A stretch of DNA of 6,794 nt from JACKGW01 sp964586025. Lineage in GTDB: Bacteria > Planctomycetota > PLA2 > JAEUHO01. The notes below the pieces were generated by a model, which searched no databases, was not told where the DNA came from, and worked only from the letters and a program-made list of their open reading frames with translations. This document shows, piece after piece, positions 1-5,540 of this stretch. A program made the translations under genes and the position numbers. Numbering within the stretch: position 1 is the first letter of the stretch; each line of letters opens with the position of its first letter. Where the stretch lies: assembly GCA_964586025.1 (NCBI GenBank), contig CAZPGF010000137.1:1-6794 (forward strand). The letters run 5' to 3'.

Positions 1-370
1 ACAGGGAGGCGCCGAGGTCTCCGTGTCCGAGGACCTTCACGAACTCGGCCCGCTTCGGCGCAAGACCGGCCTTCTTCAGGGCGGCCAGGTCGATGCTGCT
101 TCCGGCCGGGAACGCACGGCCGAGTTGACCGACGTTCACCGCGTGGAACTCGATCGCGAAGCGGACGTTGTTGAAGCCCTTCTTCGGCAGACGGCGGTAG
201 ATCGGCATCTGGCCGCCCTCGAAGTGCAGGCGGAACCGTGCCCCCGAGCGCTGGCCCGCGCCCTTGTTGCCGCGACCGGAGGTCACACCCCAGCCGGAGC
301 CGGAGCCGCGACCGACGCGGTGCTTGTGCTGCCGAGGGATCTTGATGCGGCGGACGTCGTCGAGGTTCAT
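1..370 (-). CDS. rplO: 50S ribosomal protein L15, N-terminal part
   Basis: The first 123 codons are in the window; the gene runs off the left edge. L15 binds 23S rRNA and is a late assembly protein with a long extended N-terminal tail. That tail is visible here: VGRGSGSGWGVTSGRGNKGAGQRSG (19-43, in part) is the glycine- and arginine-rich L15 signature, followed by FEGGQMPIYRRLPKKGFNN (50-68). The globular domain begins with FHAVNVGQL and SSIDLAALKKAGL. The ATG at 370 overlaps the rpsE stop (ATGA); the expected binding site would lie within the last codons of rpsE, where GAGGAGCGCCGAGGAG-like purine-rich sequence is present. In most bacteria secY and adk or map would follow. Confidence 0.97.
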   Translation of the reverse strand, partial: MNLDDVRRIKIPRQHKHRVGRGSGSGWGVTSGRGNKGAGQRSGARFRLHFEGGQMPIYRRLPKKGFNNVRFAIEFHAVNVGQLGRAFPAGSSIDLAALKKAGLAPKRAEFVKVLGHGDLGASL

Positions 371-867
371 CCGATCTTCACTCCTCGGCGCTCCTCGATC
401 TCGCGGCGGGTCCGCATCGAGAGGAGGCCTTCGAACGTCGCCTTGGCGAGGTTCATCGGGTTCTTGCTGCCGAGCGCCTTCGTGAGCACGTCACGAACGC
501 CCGCCGCCTCGAGGACCGCCCGCACGGCGGCGCCCGCGATGATTCCGGTTCCCGGCGCGGCCGGGATCAACTTGACGGCACTGCTCCGGTACCGAGCGGT
601 GACCGCGTGCGGGATCGTCGTGCCCTTCAACGGCACCCGCACGAGGCGCTTGCGCGCATCGGTCTGAGCCTTCTCGACGCTCGGCGGGACTTCGCGTGCC
701 TTCCCGAAGCCGAGACCGACCGTGCCACGTCCGTCGCCCAGCACGATCAACGCGCTGAACCCGAACCGTCGGCCGCCCTTCATGACCTTGGCGGATCGGT
801 TGATCTTCACGACGGTGTCGTGCAGGTCCAGACCCTCGGCGCTTTGGTAGTCGATGTCGCGGCGCAT
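367..867 (-). CDS. rpsE: 30S ribosomal protein S5
   Basis: The product has 166 residues (E. coli 167). S5 lies at the mRNA entry and decoding side of the small subunit and influences accuracy. The N-terminal double-stranded-RNA-binding-like domain contains GGRRFGFSALIVLGDGRGTVGLGFGKAREVP (31-61, in part), the S5 signature. The second domain contains IPAAPGTGIIAGAAVRAVLEAAGVRDVLTKALGSKNPMNLAKATF (101-145, in part). This PAAPGTG form I associate with PVC-group bacteria. GAGGAG stands about ten bases before the ATG. The TGA stop overlaps the rplO ATG as ATGA, leaving no room for rpmD, which commonly lies here. Confidence 0.98.
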   Translation of the reverse strand: MRRDIDYQSAEGLDLHDTVVKINRSAKVMKGGRRFGFSALIVLGDGRGTVGLGFGKAREVPPSVEKAQTDARKRLVRVPLKGTTIPHAVTARYRSSAVKLIPAAPGTGIIAGAAVRAVLEAAGVRDVLTKALGSKNPMNLAKATFEGLLSMRTRREIEERRGVKIG

Positions 868-897
868 GCCGGCTTCTCCTCGGTCCTCGTCGGGAGC

Positions 898-1254
898 CTA
901 GAACTCGATGCCCACCTTGCGGACGGCGTCGGCAAGGGCCTTGACACGACCGTGGTAGCGGAATGCACCACGATCGAACCCGACACGGGCGATGCCGGCG
1001 GCCTTGGCCTTCTCACCGAGGGCGGCGCCGACGACGGACGCGGCGGCGACGTTGCCCCCCTTGTCCAACTTGAGCCCGACCGACGACGCGCTGACGAGCG
1101 TTCGCCCGGCCAGGTCGTCGACGATCTGGGCGTAGATGTGCTTGCTCGTGCGATGCACGGAAAGGCGCGGACGGGCCTCCGAGCCGCGCACCTTGCGGCG
1201 CACGCGGAACGCGCGGTTCTCGCGCTTGCGTGCCATGCGCTTGAGACGGTCCAT
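898..1254 (-). CDS. rplR: 50S ribosomal protein L18
   Basis: The gene encodes 118 residues, the normal length. L18 binds 5S rRNA together with L5 and attaches it to the large subunit. The N-terminus is very basic (MDRLKRMARKRENRAFRVRRKVRG), as expected for the flexible rRNA-binding tail. It is followed by ARPRLSVHRTSKHIYAQIVDD at 27-47 (in part) and the C-terminal signature RVGFDRGAFRYHGRVKALADAVRKVGIEF (90-118, in part). The ATG at 1254 has GGGGAG upstream that spans the end of rplF. A second in-frame ATG at codon 7 is possible, but would shorten the basic tail and lacks a comparable binding site. Thirty bases separate it from rpsE. Confidence 0.97.
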   Translation of the reverse strand: MDRLKRMARKRENRAFRVRRKVRGSEARPRLSVHRTSKHIYAQIVDDLAGRTLVSASSVGLKLDKGGNVAAASVVGAALGEKAKAAGIARVGFDRGAFRYHGRVKALADAVRKVGIEF

Positions 1255-1257
1255 GGC

Positions 1258-1806
1258 CTACTTCTCCCCGCCGACGAACGACTTGCCGGCCTTGAGGGTG
1301 ATCTGCTCGCCCTGGTAACGGACGCCCTTGCCCTTGTACGGCTCGGGCGGTCGCACCCGGCGGACGCGCGCGGCGAACTCGCCGACCAGTTGCTTGTCGC
1401 AGCCCGACACCTGGATCTGCGTGGGGCTCGGGCACTCCACCTTCAGTCCGGCCGGGATCGGCAAGAAGACCGGGTGGCTGAAGCCGACCTGCAGGCGCAG
1501 CCGCTTGCCGTCGACCGCGGCCTGGTACGAGACGCCGACGACTTCCAGGCGCTGCGAGAAGCCGGTGCTGACCCCGGTGATCATCGACGCCGCGAGCGCG
1601 CGGTAGAGGCCGTGGAGCGACTTCGTCCGGGCCAGGTCGTCGGGGCGGGACAGCACGAGCTTCGCGCCGTCCACACGGGCCGCGACCCCACCGCTCAGAT
1701 CGCGGGAGAGTTCGCCCTTCGGCCCCTTGACGGCGAGGCGCATGCCGTCCACCCGGACATCCACGCCCGAGGGAATCGTGATCGGAACCGAACCGACGCG
1801 AGACAT
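1258..1806 (-). CDS. rplF: 50S ribosomal protein L6
   Basis: The product has 182 residues, the usual length for L6 (about 177-184). L6 lies near the sarcin-ricin loop and the base of the L7/L12 stalk. The start MSRVGSVPITIPSGV is canonical, with GAGGAG in the 25-base gap after rpsH. The two repeated domains are visible: the first with VKGPKGELSRDL (26-37), then the linker RTKSLHGLYRALAASMITGVSTGF (60-83, in part), and the second with LEVVGVSYQA and LQVGFSHPV. The signature PPEPYKGKGVRY is at 153-164. After it the common RRK is replaced by QITLKAGKS, a small departure. The TAG stop is three bases before the rplR start. Confidence 0.98.
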   Translation of the reverse strand: MSRVGSVPITIPSGVDVRVDGMRLAVKGPKGELSRDLSGGVAARVDGAKLVLSRPDDLARTKSLHGLYRALAASMITGVSTGFSQRLEVVGVSYQAAVDGKRLRLQVGFSHPVFLPIPAGLKVECPSPTQIQVSGCDKQLVGEFAARVRRVRPPEPYKGKGVRYQGEQITLKAGKSFVGGEK

Positions 1807-1831
1807 GACGGGGACTCCTCGTTCCGTTCCG

Positions 1832-2233
1832 CTACCAGACTTCGCAGAGGATTTCGCCGCCGACGCCGGCGCCGCGCGCCTCGCGATCGGACAGCACGCC
1901 GCGCGACGTGCTCACGACGGTGATGCCCAGACCGTTCAGGATCCGGGGGATCTCCTGCACGCCGCGATACACACGCCGCCCCGGCCGCGAGACGCGGCCG
2001 ATGCGCGTGATGACCGGCACGCCGTCGCGGTCGTACTTCAACTCCAGTCGCAGCGACTTGTGGCCGCGGGAGTCGAGCACGTCCGTCACCCCGGTCAGGA
2101 AGCCCTCGCGCTGGAGGACCTCCGCGACGGAGCGGTTGAGGCGGGACGCGATCACGTCCACGTTGGGCCGATGCACCACGAGCCCGTTGCGGATGCGCGT
2201 GAGCATGTCGGCCACGGTGTCGTTCATCGCCAT
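1832..2233 (-). CDS. rpsH: 30S ribosomal protein S8
   Basis: The gene encodes 133 residues, normal for S8. S8 is a primary binder of the central domain of 16S rRNA and, in E. coli, also the translational repressor of the spc operon. MNDTVADMLTRIRNGL at 3-18 is the canonical beginning. The C-terminal signature GITVVSTSRGVLSDREARG (103-121) and GVGGEILCEVW (123-133) are intact; in E. coli this part carries most of the rRNA contacts. Two in-frame ATGs lie close together (2233 and 2227). The first is chosen because AAGGAGGG stands nine bases before it. The same frame stays open upstream through rplE, but there it does not resemble a protein. No S8-target-like rRNA mimic could be recognised by eye near rplE. 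Confidence 0.98.
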   Translation of the reverse strand: MAMNDTVADMLTRIRNGLVVHRPNVDVIASRLNRSVAEVLQREGFLTGVTDVLDSRGHKSLRLELKYDRDGVPVITRIGRVSRPGRRVYRGVQEIPRILNGLGITVVSTSRGVLSDREARGAGVGGEILCEVW

Positions 2234-2235
2234 GA

Positions 2236-2787
2236 CTAGCGGCCCTCCTTCTCGGTACGGAAGGGGAAGTTCATCTCTTCGAGCACCGCTCGGCTCCAGT
2301 CGTCGCGCCCGCCCGAGAAGGTGAGCGTGATGTTCATGCCCTGGGGCTTCTCGAGCAGCGCACCGTCGATCTCGGGGAACACCGACTGCTCGGCGAGGCC
2401 CAGCGAGTAGTTGCCACGACCGTCGAGTCGGCCCTTGAGCCCGCGGAAGTCGCGGAACCGGGGGGTGACGACGTTGATCAGCCGGTCGAGAAATTCGTAC
2501 ATCCGCTCGCCGCGCAGGGTCACCTGCGCGCCGACGGCCATCCCGGCACGCAGTCGGAACTGCGCGACCGAGACGCGGGCCTTCGTGATGACGGCCTTCT
2601 GCCCGGAGACGCGCTCGAGGATGCCCGTGGCGTTCTCGAGCAACTTCTTGTCGTCCTTGGCCTTGCCGACGCCGCACGAAAGCGTGATCTTCCGGAGCGC
2701 AGGCACCTGATGAACGTTCTCGATCCCGAGCCGCTCCATGAGCCGCGGCCGGATCTCGGACTTGAACTGTTCGCGAAGGCGTGCCAT
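2236..2787 (-). CDS. rplE: 50S ribosomal protein L5
   Basis: The product has 183 residues (usual 178-185). L5 binds 5S rRNA with L18 in the central protuberance and contacts S13 of the small subunit. The N-terminus MARLREQFKSEIRPRLMERLG is typical in shape, followed by VPALRKITLSCGVGKAKDDKK (28-48, in part), QKAVITKARVSVAQFRLRAG (63-82, in part) and GAQVTLRGERMYEFLDRLI (86-104). RFRDFRGLKGRLDGRGNYSLGL (110-131) and the C-terminal GMNITLTF with EEMNFPF also match the family. AAGGAG stands eight bases before the ATG and abuts the rplX stop. The next gene starts only two bases after the TAG; the rpsN gene that usually follows rplE is missing. Confidence 0.98.
   Translation of the reverse strand: MARLREQFKSEIRPRLMERLGIENVHQVPALRKITLSCGVGKAKDDKKLLENATGILERVSGQKAVITKARVSVAQFRLRAGMAVGAQVTLRGERMYEFLDRLINVVTPRFRDFRGLKGRLDGRGNYSLGLAEQSVFPEIDGALLEKPQGMNITLTFSGGRDDWSRAVLEEMNFPFRTEKEGR
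2243..2250 (-). promoter_or_regulatory. Ribosome-binding site of rpsH inside rplE
   Basis: AAGGAGGG lies nine bases before the ATG at 2233, within the codons for the last residues of L5. It favours the first of the two ATGs in ATGGCGATG; the second would be 15 bases away. Confidence 0.75.
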
Positions 2788-2792
2788 CGCCG

Positions 2793-3125
2793 CTACTCCT
2801 TCCTGCTCGCACCGCCGAGCGCGACGCCGGAACGGCGTGCCACGCGCACGCGGCGCCCGTCCACCACGCGGACCGACGTGCGAACCGCGCCGCCGTCCTG
2901 CGGATCGAGGGGCATCACGTTGCTCACGTGAACCGGCGCTTCCTTGCGGATGCGGCCGCCGTTCGGGTGCTTCGGGGACTTGCGGAGGTGCTTGAACACG
3001 TAGTTCACGCCCTCGATGACGACGCGCTGCTTCTCGGGGATCACGCGGATCACGCGCCCCTGCTTGCCCGCGTCATCGCCCGTGCGGACGACGACGAGAT
3101 CGCCCTTGCGGATGCGTTGGGGCAT
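2793..3125 (-). CDS. rplX: 50S ribosomal protein L24
   Basis: The gene encodes 110 residues, close to the usual 100-105. L24 is an assembly initiator that binds the 5' end of 23S rRNA and lies near the tunnel exit. The KOW motif is visible at about 7-34 (KGDLVVVRTGDDAGKQGRVIRV), followed by VVIEGVNYVFKHLR at 35-48 and the typical GGRIRKEAPVHVSNVMPLDP segment at 56-75. The C-terminal part, DGRRVRVARRSG, is a normal final strand, but no paired cysteines of the kind sometimes found in L24 are present. The ATG overlaps the rplN stop by one base, and a strong GGAGGTGG stands just upstream inside rplN. The frame is open further upstream only as a shadow of rplN. Confidence 0.98.
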   Translation of the reverse strand: MPQRIRKGDLVVVRTGDDAGKQGRVIRVIPEKQRVVIEGVNYVFKHLRKSPKHPNGGRIRKEAPVHVSNVMPLDPQDGGAVRTSVRVVDGRRVRVARRSGVALGGASRKE

Positions 3126-3493
3126 CAGACCACCTCCGACGCGAGGTTCACGATCTTCGTGAACCCCTTCTTGCGCAGTTCGCGGGCCACCGCGCCGAAC
3201 ACGCGGGTGCCCTTGGGGCTCTTGTCGTCGTTGATCAGAACGATCGCGTTGCTGTCGAAGCGCACGTACGTGCCGTCGGAGCGACGCGTGGCGTTGCGCG
3301 TGCGCACGATGACGCCGCGCACGACCGCCCCGGGCTTGATCGTGCTGCTCGGGATCGCCTTCTTGACGGAGGCGACGATGATGTCGCCGACCTCCGCGGT
3401 GTTCTTGTTCCCGCGGCCGAGAACCTTGATCGCGTGACAGCGCTTCGGGCCGCTGTTGTCCGCGACATCGAGCCAAGTGCGGATCTGGATCAT
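3125..3493 (-). CDS. rplN: 50S ribosomal protein L14
   Basis: The product is exactly 122 residues, the usual length. L14 binds 23S rRNA and L19 at the subunit interface and is the target of the silencing factor RsfS in bacteria that have it. The start MIQIRTWLDVADNSGPKRCHAIKVLG is canonical (residues 1-26, in part). GDIIVASVKKAIP (36-48), VVRGVIVRTR (57-66), DGTYVRFDSNAIVLIN (73-88) and GTRVFGAVARELR (95-107) are conserved, ending in KIVNLASEVV. The ATG overlaps the rpsQ stop as ATGA, with GGAG nine bases ahead (GGAGCGCGC). Upstream frame is shadow of rpsQ. The TGA stop shares one base with the rplX start (TGATG). Confidence 0.99.
   Translation of the reverse strand: MIQIRTWLDVADNSGPKRCHAIKVLGRGNKNTAEVGDIIVASVKKAIPSSTIKPGAVVRGVIVRTRNATRRSDGTYVRFDSNAIVLINDDKSPKGTRVFGAVARELRKKGFTKIVNLASEVV
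3130..3137 (-). promoter_or_regulatory. Strong ribosome-binding site of rplX inside rplN
   Basis: GGAGGTGG lies four bases upstream of the rplX ATG, within the codons for the last residues of L14. Together with the TGATG overlap it suggests both independent loading and coupling to rplN translation. Confidence 0.75.
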
Positions 3494-3798
3494 GCGCGCT
3501 CCGATCCGGACGGAGCCGAAGCGCCGAGGCGCGCCGTGCGGACGATGCGCACGAGACGCCACGACTTCGTCTTGCTCAACGGGCGGGTCGACACGATCTC
3601 GACGCGGTCCCCGACGTGGGCGGTGTTCCCCTCGTCATGGGCCTTGTAGGTCGACTTGCGGCGGACGTACTTGCCGTAGAGCGGATGGGGAACGAGGCGG
3701 TCCTCCCTCACCACGATCGTCTTGTCCATGCCGTCGCTCACGACGACGCCCTCGACGACACGGCGGGCGCCGCGCGGAGATTGCTGGTTCGTGCTCAT
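3490..3798 (-). CDS. rpsQ: 30S ribosomal protein S17
   Basis: The gene encodes 102 residues, a little longer than the usual 80-90, with a polar N-terminal lead (STNQQSPRGAR) and a short C-terminal tail. S17 is a primary 16S rRNA binder that acts early in small-subunit assembly. The OB-fold is clear: VVEGVVVSDGMDKTIVV at 14-30, HPLYGKYVRRKSTYKAHDE at 38-56, the GDRVEIVSTRPLSKTKSW block at 63-80, and RLVRIV at 81-86. The start ATG overlaps the rpmC stop (ATGA), with AAAGGGTGGGA just upstream. Its stop in turn overlaps the rplN start, so the usual boundary between the S10 and spc operons has no space for a separate promoter or terminator between the two genes. Confidence 0.98.
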   Translation of the reverse strand: MSTNQQSPRGARRVVEGVVVSDGMDKTIVVREDRLVPHPLYGKYVRRKSTYKAHDEGNTAHVGDRVEIVSTRPLSKTKSWRLVRIVRTARLGASAPSGSERA

Positions 3799-4058
3799 CG
3801 CGTCCCACCCTTTCGGTCGTCGTCCCTGCCCGCGGCGCGACGCACCTGGGCGACGAGGTCGGCGTTCACGCCGAGTTCCTGTTCTCGGAGGATCGTGTGG
3901 ATCCGGGCGATCGCGCGGCGGTTGCGCCGGACGAGGCCGCGGTCCACCTTCTCCTCGCTCTGTCCGCGGAAGCGGTTCTGGAAGATTTCCTCGCGCAGGC
4001 GCGCGACCTCGCGGACGAGGTCGGCGGGTTCGCGACGGCGGACGTCACGCGGCCTCAC
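3795..4058 (-). CDS. rpmC: 50S ribosomal protein L29, with C-terminal extension
   Basis: The product is 87 residues against about 60-70 in most bacteria. L29 is a two-helix protein near the exit tunnel beside L23. Helix one runs from about REPADLVREVARLREEIFQNRF (8-30), with the typical L..E...LR.E.F..RF pattern. Helix two is NRRAIARIHTILREQEL (46-62), matching the R.IARI.T.LRE.E end of the family. The remaining 25 residues form a charged tail ending GRDDDRKGGTR. The GTG start at 4058 follows AAGGAG by six bases and overlaps the rplP stop as GTGA; the longer frame upstream is a shadow of rplP. The stop overlaps the rpsQ start as ATGA, which supports the extended reading frame as real. The extension's function is unknown. 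Confidence 0.92.
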   Translation of the reverse strand: MRPRDVRRREPADLVREVARLREEIFQNRFRGQSEEKVDRGLVRRNRRAIARIHTILREQELGVNADLVAQVRRAAGRDDDRKGGTR

Positions 4059-4471
4059 GACGCACTCCTTCGGCTGACGAACCGGCAACGGATCGGCAGC
4101 TTGTGGGCGACCTTGTTCAGAGCGCGCTTGGCGACGGCCTCGGACACGCCGCCCCCCACCTCGAACAGGATCGTCCCGGGTCGAATGACGGCGGCCCAGT
4201 AGTCGGGCTCGCCCTTGCCCGTACCCATCCGCGTTTCCTCGGGCGTGGAGGTCACGGACTTCTGCGGGAAGATGCGGATGAAGACGCGGCCGTCGGACGC
4301 CGCACGCGTCGCCGCGATACGGGCGGCCTCGATCACGTTCGCCGGAATCCAGCCGTGGTCGAGCGCCTGGAGCCCGAAATCGCCGAACGCGACGGTGGCA
4401 CCGCGCGAGGCGTTGCCCCGCACCTTGCCGCGCTGCATCTTGCGCCATTGGACTCGCTTGGGCATCAACAT
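4055..4471 (-). CDS. rplP: 50S ribosomal protein L16
   Basis: The gene encodes 138 residues, a normal length for L16. L16 binds 23S rRNA near the A site and central protuberance and is a late assembly factor. The start MLMPKRVQWRKMQRGK is the classical L16 N-terminus. The core ATVAFGDFGLQAL (25-37), WIPANVIEAARIA (41-53), VFIRIFP (63-69) and the signature ETRMGTGKGEPDYWAAVIRPG (79-99, in part) are all present. Arg81 sits at the same number as the arginine that is hydroxylated in E. coli L16, so the modifiable residue is kept, although whether it is modified cannot be seen. GAGGGAG for this gene lies within the last codons of rpsC. The TGA stop overlaps the GTG start of rpmC as GTGA. Confidence 0.98.
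   Translation of the reverse strand: MLMPKRVQWRKMQRGKVRGNASRGATVAFGDFGLQALDHGWIPANVIEAARIAATRAASDGRVFIRIFPQKSVTSTPEETRMGTGKGEPDYWAAVIRPGTILFEVGGGVSEAVAKRALNKVAHKLPIRCRFVSRRSAS
4065..4070 (-). promoter_or_regulatory. Ribosome-binding site of rpmC
   Basis: AAGGAG stands six bases upstream of the GTG at 4058, within the last codons of rplP. It decides the start of rpmC, because no ATG lies near the expected N-terminus in this frame. Confidence 0.8.
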
Positions 4472-4475
4472 GGGA

Positions 4476-5135
4476 TCACGCTCCCTCGTTGCGGCGGGTC
4501 GGGTCGGCCTTCGCCAACGTGCCCTTGTAGATCCAGCACTTCACGCCGATCACCCCGTACGACATCCGCGCCTCGGCGGTGCCGTAATCGATGTCGGCCT
4601 TCAACGTGCTGAGCGGAATCGAGCCGCTCGACTGCTTCTCGACGCGCGCGATCTCCACACCGCCGAGGCGGCCCGCGATGATCAACTTCACGCCGAGCGC
4701 GCCGCGTTCCATCGTGTTCTGGATCGCGCGCTTCAGCGTGCGGCGGTACGCGGCGCGCTTCACCAACTGGTCGGCGACGTTCTGCGCGACGAGGGTGGCG
4801 TCGAGCTCGGGACGGGACACCTCGACGATGTCGAGACCGACGCGGCGGCCGGTGAGCGTCTCGATCTCCTTCTTCAGTTCCTCCGCCTGCGCACCCTTGC
4901 GGCCGATCAGCACGCCGGGCTTGGCGGTGTGGACGATCACGCGCAGCGCGTCCGCCTTGCGCTCGATCTCGACGCGCGGGATGCCGGCGCCGTAGAAGCG
5001 CTTCTGGACGAACTGGCGGATCTGGCGGTCCTCCTTCAGGAGGCGCGCGAAGTCTCGCTTCGGCGCGTACCAGCGGGACCGGTAATCCAGGTACACGCCG
5101 GTGCGGAAGCCGATCGGGTGCGTCTTCTGTCCCAC
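4476..5135 (-). CDS. rpsC: 30S ribosomal protein S3
   Basis: The product has 219 residues, normal for S3 (E. coli 233). S3 is in the small-subunit head at the mRNA entry channel. The start is a GTG giving (V/M)GQKTHPIGFRTG, the canonical S3 N-terminus, with AGGAGAG just upstream; the ATG further upstream in this frame lies inside rplV and is rejected. The type II KH domain spans about 38-107 with the GRKG loop at 78-81. The entry-channel residues known from E. coli as R131, R132 and K135 are all present at the same numbers (YRRTLKRA). The C-terminal domain contains GRLGGVEIARVEKQ at 155-168 and GSIPLSTLKADIDYG at 171-185. Where E. coli has EWYREGRVPL this protein has EKQSSGSIPL, a form I associate with planctomycetes. 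Four bases separate its TGA from rplP. Confidence 0.98.
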   Translation of the reverse strand: MGQKTHPIGFRTGVYLDYRSRWYAPKRDFARLLKEDRQIRQFVQKRFYGAGIPRVEIERKADALRVIVHTAKPGVLIGRKGAQAEELKKEIETLTGRRVGLDIVEVSRPELDATLVAQNVADQLVKRAAYRRTLKRAIQNTMERGALGVKLIIAGRLGGVEIARVEKQSSGSIPLSTLKADIDYGTAEARMSYGVIGVKCWIYKGTLAKADPTRRNEGA

Positions 5136-5138
5136 GTG

Positions 5139-5145
5139 CTCTCCT
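5139..5145 (-). promoter_or_regulatory. Ribosome-binding site of rpsC, overlapping the rplV stop
   Basis: The minus strand reads TAGGAGAGCAC directly before GTG. AGGAGAG lies three bases upstream of the GTG and includes two bases of the rplV TAG stop. The motif and the canonical GQKTHPIGF that follows decide the GTG start over any upstream ATG. The spacing from the motif end is short, but the GGAG core is at a usable distance. Confidence 0.8.
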
Positions 5146-5530
5146 ACTCGCCGTCGAAGCGGCTGGCCGGGTCGGCCAGCACGATCGAGATGTGACTGGT
5201 TCGCTTGAGAATCGGGAATGCGCGACCCATCGCTCGCGAACTCCAACGCCGCCGCCCGTTCAGGAGGCCTGCGCCGTCGATGCGCGCGTCGACCACGACG
5301 AGCCCGGGGAGGTTCGCCTCGAGGTCGTTCGAGGCGTTCGCGAGCGCCGACCGGATGACCTTCGCGATCATCGGCGCGGCGCGACGCGGCTCGAACTCGA
5401 GCGCGTGCAGGGCGTCCTCGACGCGCTTGCCGCGCACGAGGTCGATCACCGGACGCGCCTTGTACGGACTGATTCGCGCGTCGCGGTGCGACGCACGGTA
5501 CGTCTTGGCGTACGACTCGTTGATGCGCAC
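5144..5530 (-). CDS. rplV: 50S ribosomal protein L22
   Basis: The gene encodes 128 residues, longer than the roughly 110 of E. coli, with an N-terminal lead of about a dozen residues and a short acidic tail (ASRFDGE). L22 binds all domains of 23S rRNA, and its long beta-hairpin lines the peptide exit tunnel. The core is clear: ARISPYKARPVIDLVRGK at 18-35, AAPMIAKVIRSALANA at 51-66, and LKRTSHISIVLAD at 108-120. The hairpin region, residues 85-102, reads DGAGLLNGRRRWSSRAMG. By manual comparison it is about three residues longer than the E. coli counterpart and lacks its MKRIMPR segment. GGAG lies six bases upstream of the ATG. The stop TAG lies inside the AGGAGAG used by rpsC. Confidence 0.97.
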   Translation of the reverse strand: MRINESYAKTYRASHRDARISPYKARPVIDLVRGKRVEDALHALEFEPRRAAPMIAKVIRSALANASNDLEANLPGLVVVDARIDGAGLLNGRRRWSSRAMGRAFPILKRTSHISIVLADPASRFDGE

Positions 5531-5540
5531 GCTTGTCTCC

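Noticed and set aside
868..897. A possible small gene or terminator in the rplR-rpsE gap
   Set aside because: The gap is only 30 bases, has no stem followed by a T-run, and mainly contains the rpsE binding site.
607..1923. A 438-residue open frame on the plus strand
   Set aside because: It lies antisense to rpsE, rplR and rplF, whose products are unmistakable. Its sequence is low-complexity and rich in Arg, Ala, Asp and Leu, as expected from the complement of GC-rich genes. No family is recognisable.
2234..2812. Upstream open extension of the rpsH frame through rplE, suggesting a fused protein
   Set aside because: The upstream part is an out-of-frame reading of rplE with no protein-like pattern, and rpsH has its own ATG and strong binding site.
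3480..3510. A separate spc-operon promoter between rpsQ and rplN, as in E. coli
   Set aside because: The genes overlap by four bases and I see no recognisable -35/-10 pair in the GC-rich end of rpsQ.
4059..4448. Upstream open extension of the rpmC frame through rplP
   Set aside because: It is a shadow of rplP. The L29 family starts near 4058, where AAGGAG and a GTG are found.
4215..5195. A 326-residue open frame on the plus strand opposite rplP and rpsC
   Set aside because: It is antisense to two certain genes, has no recognisable domain, and reflects high third-position GC giving few stop codons.
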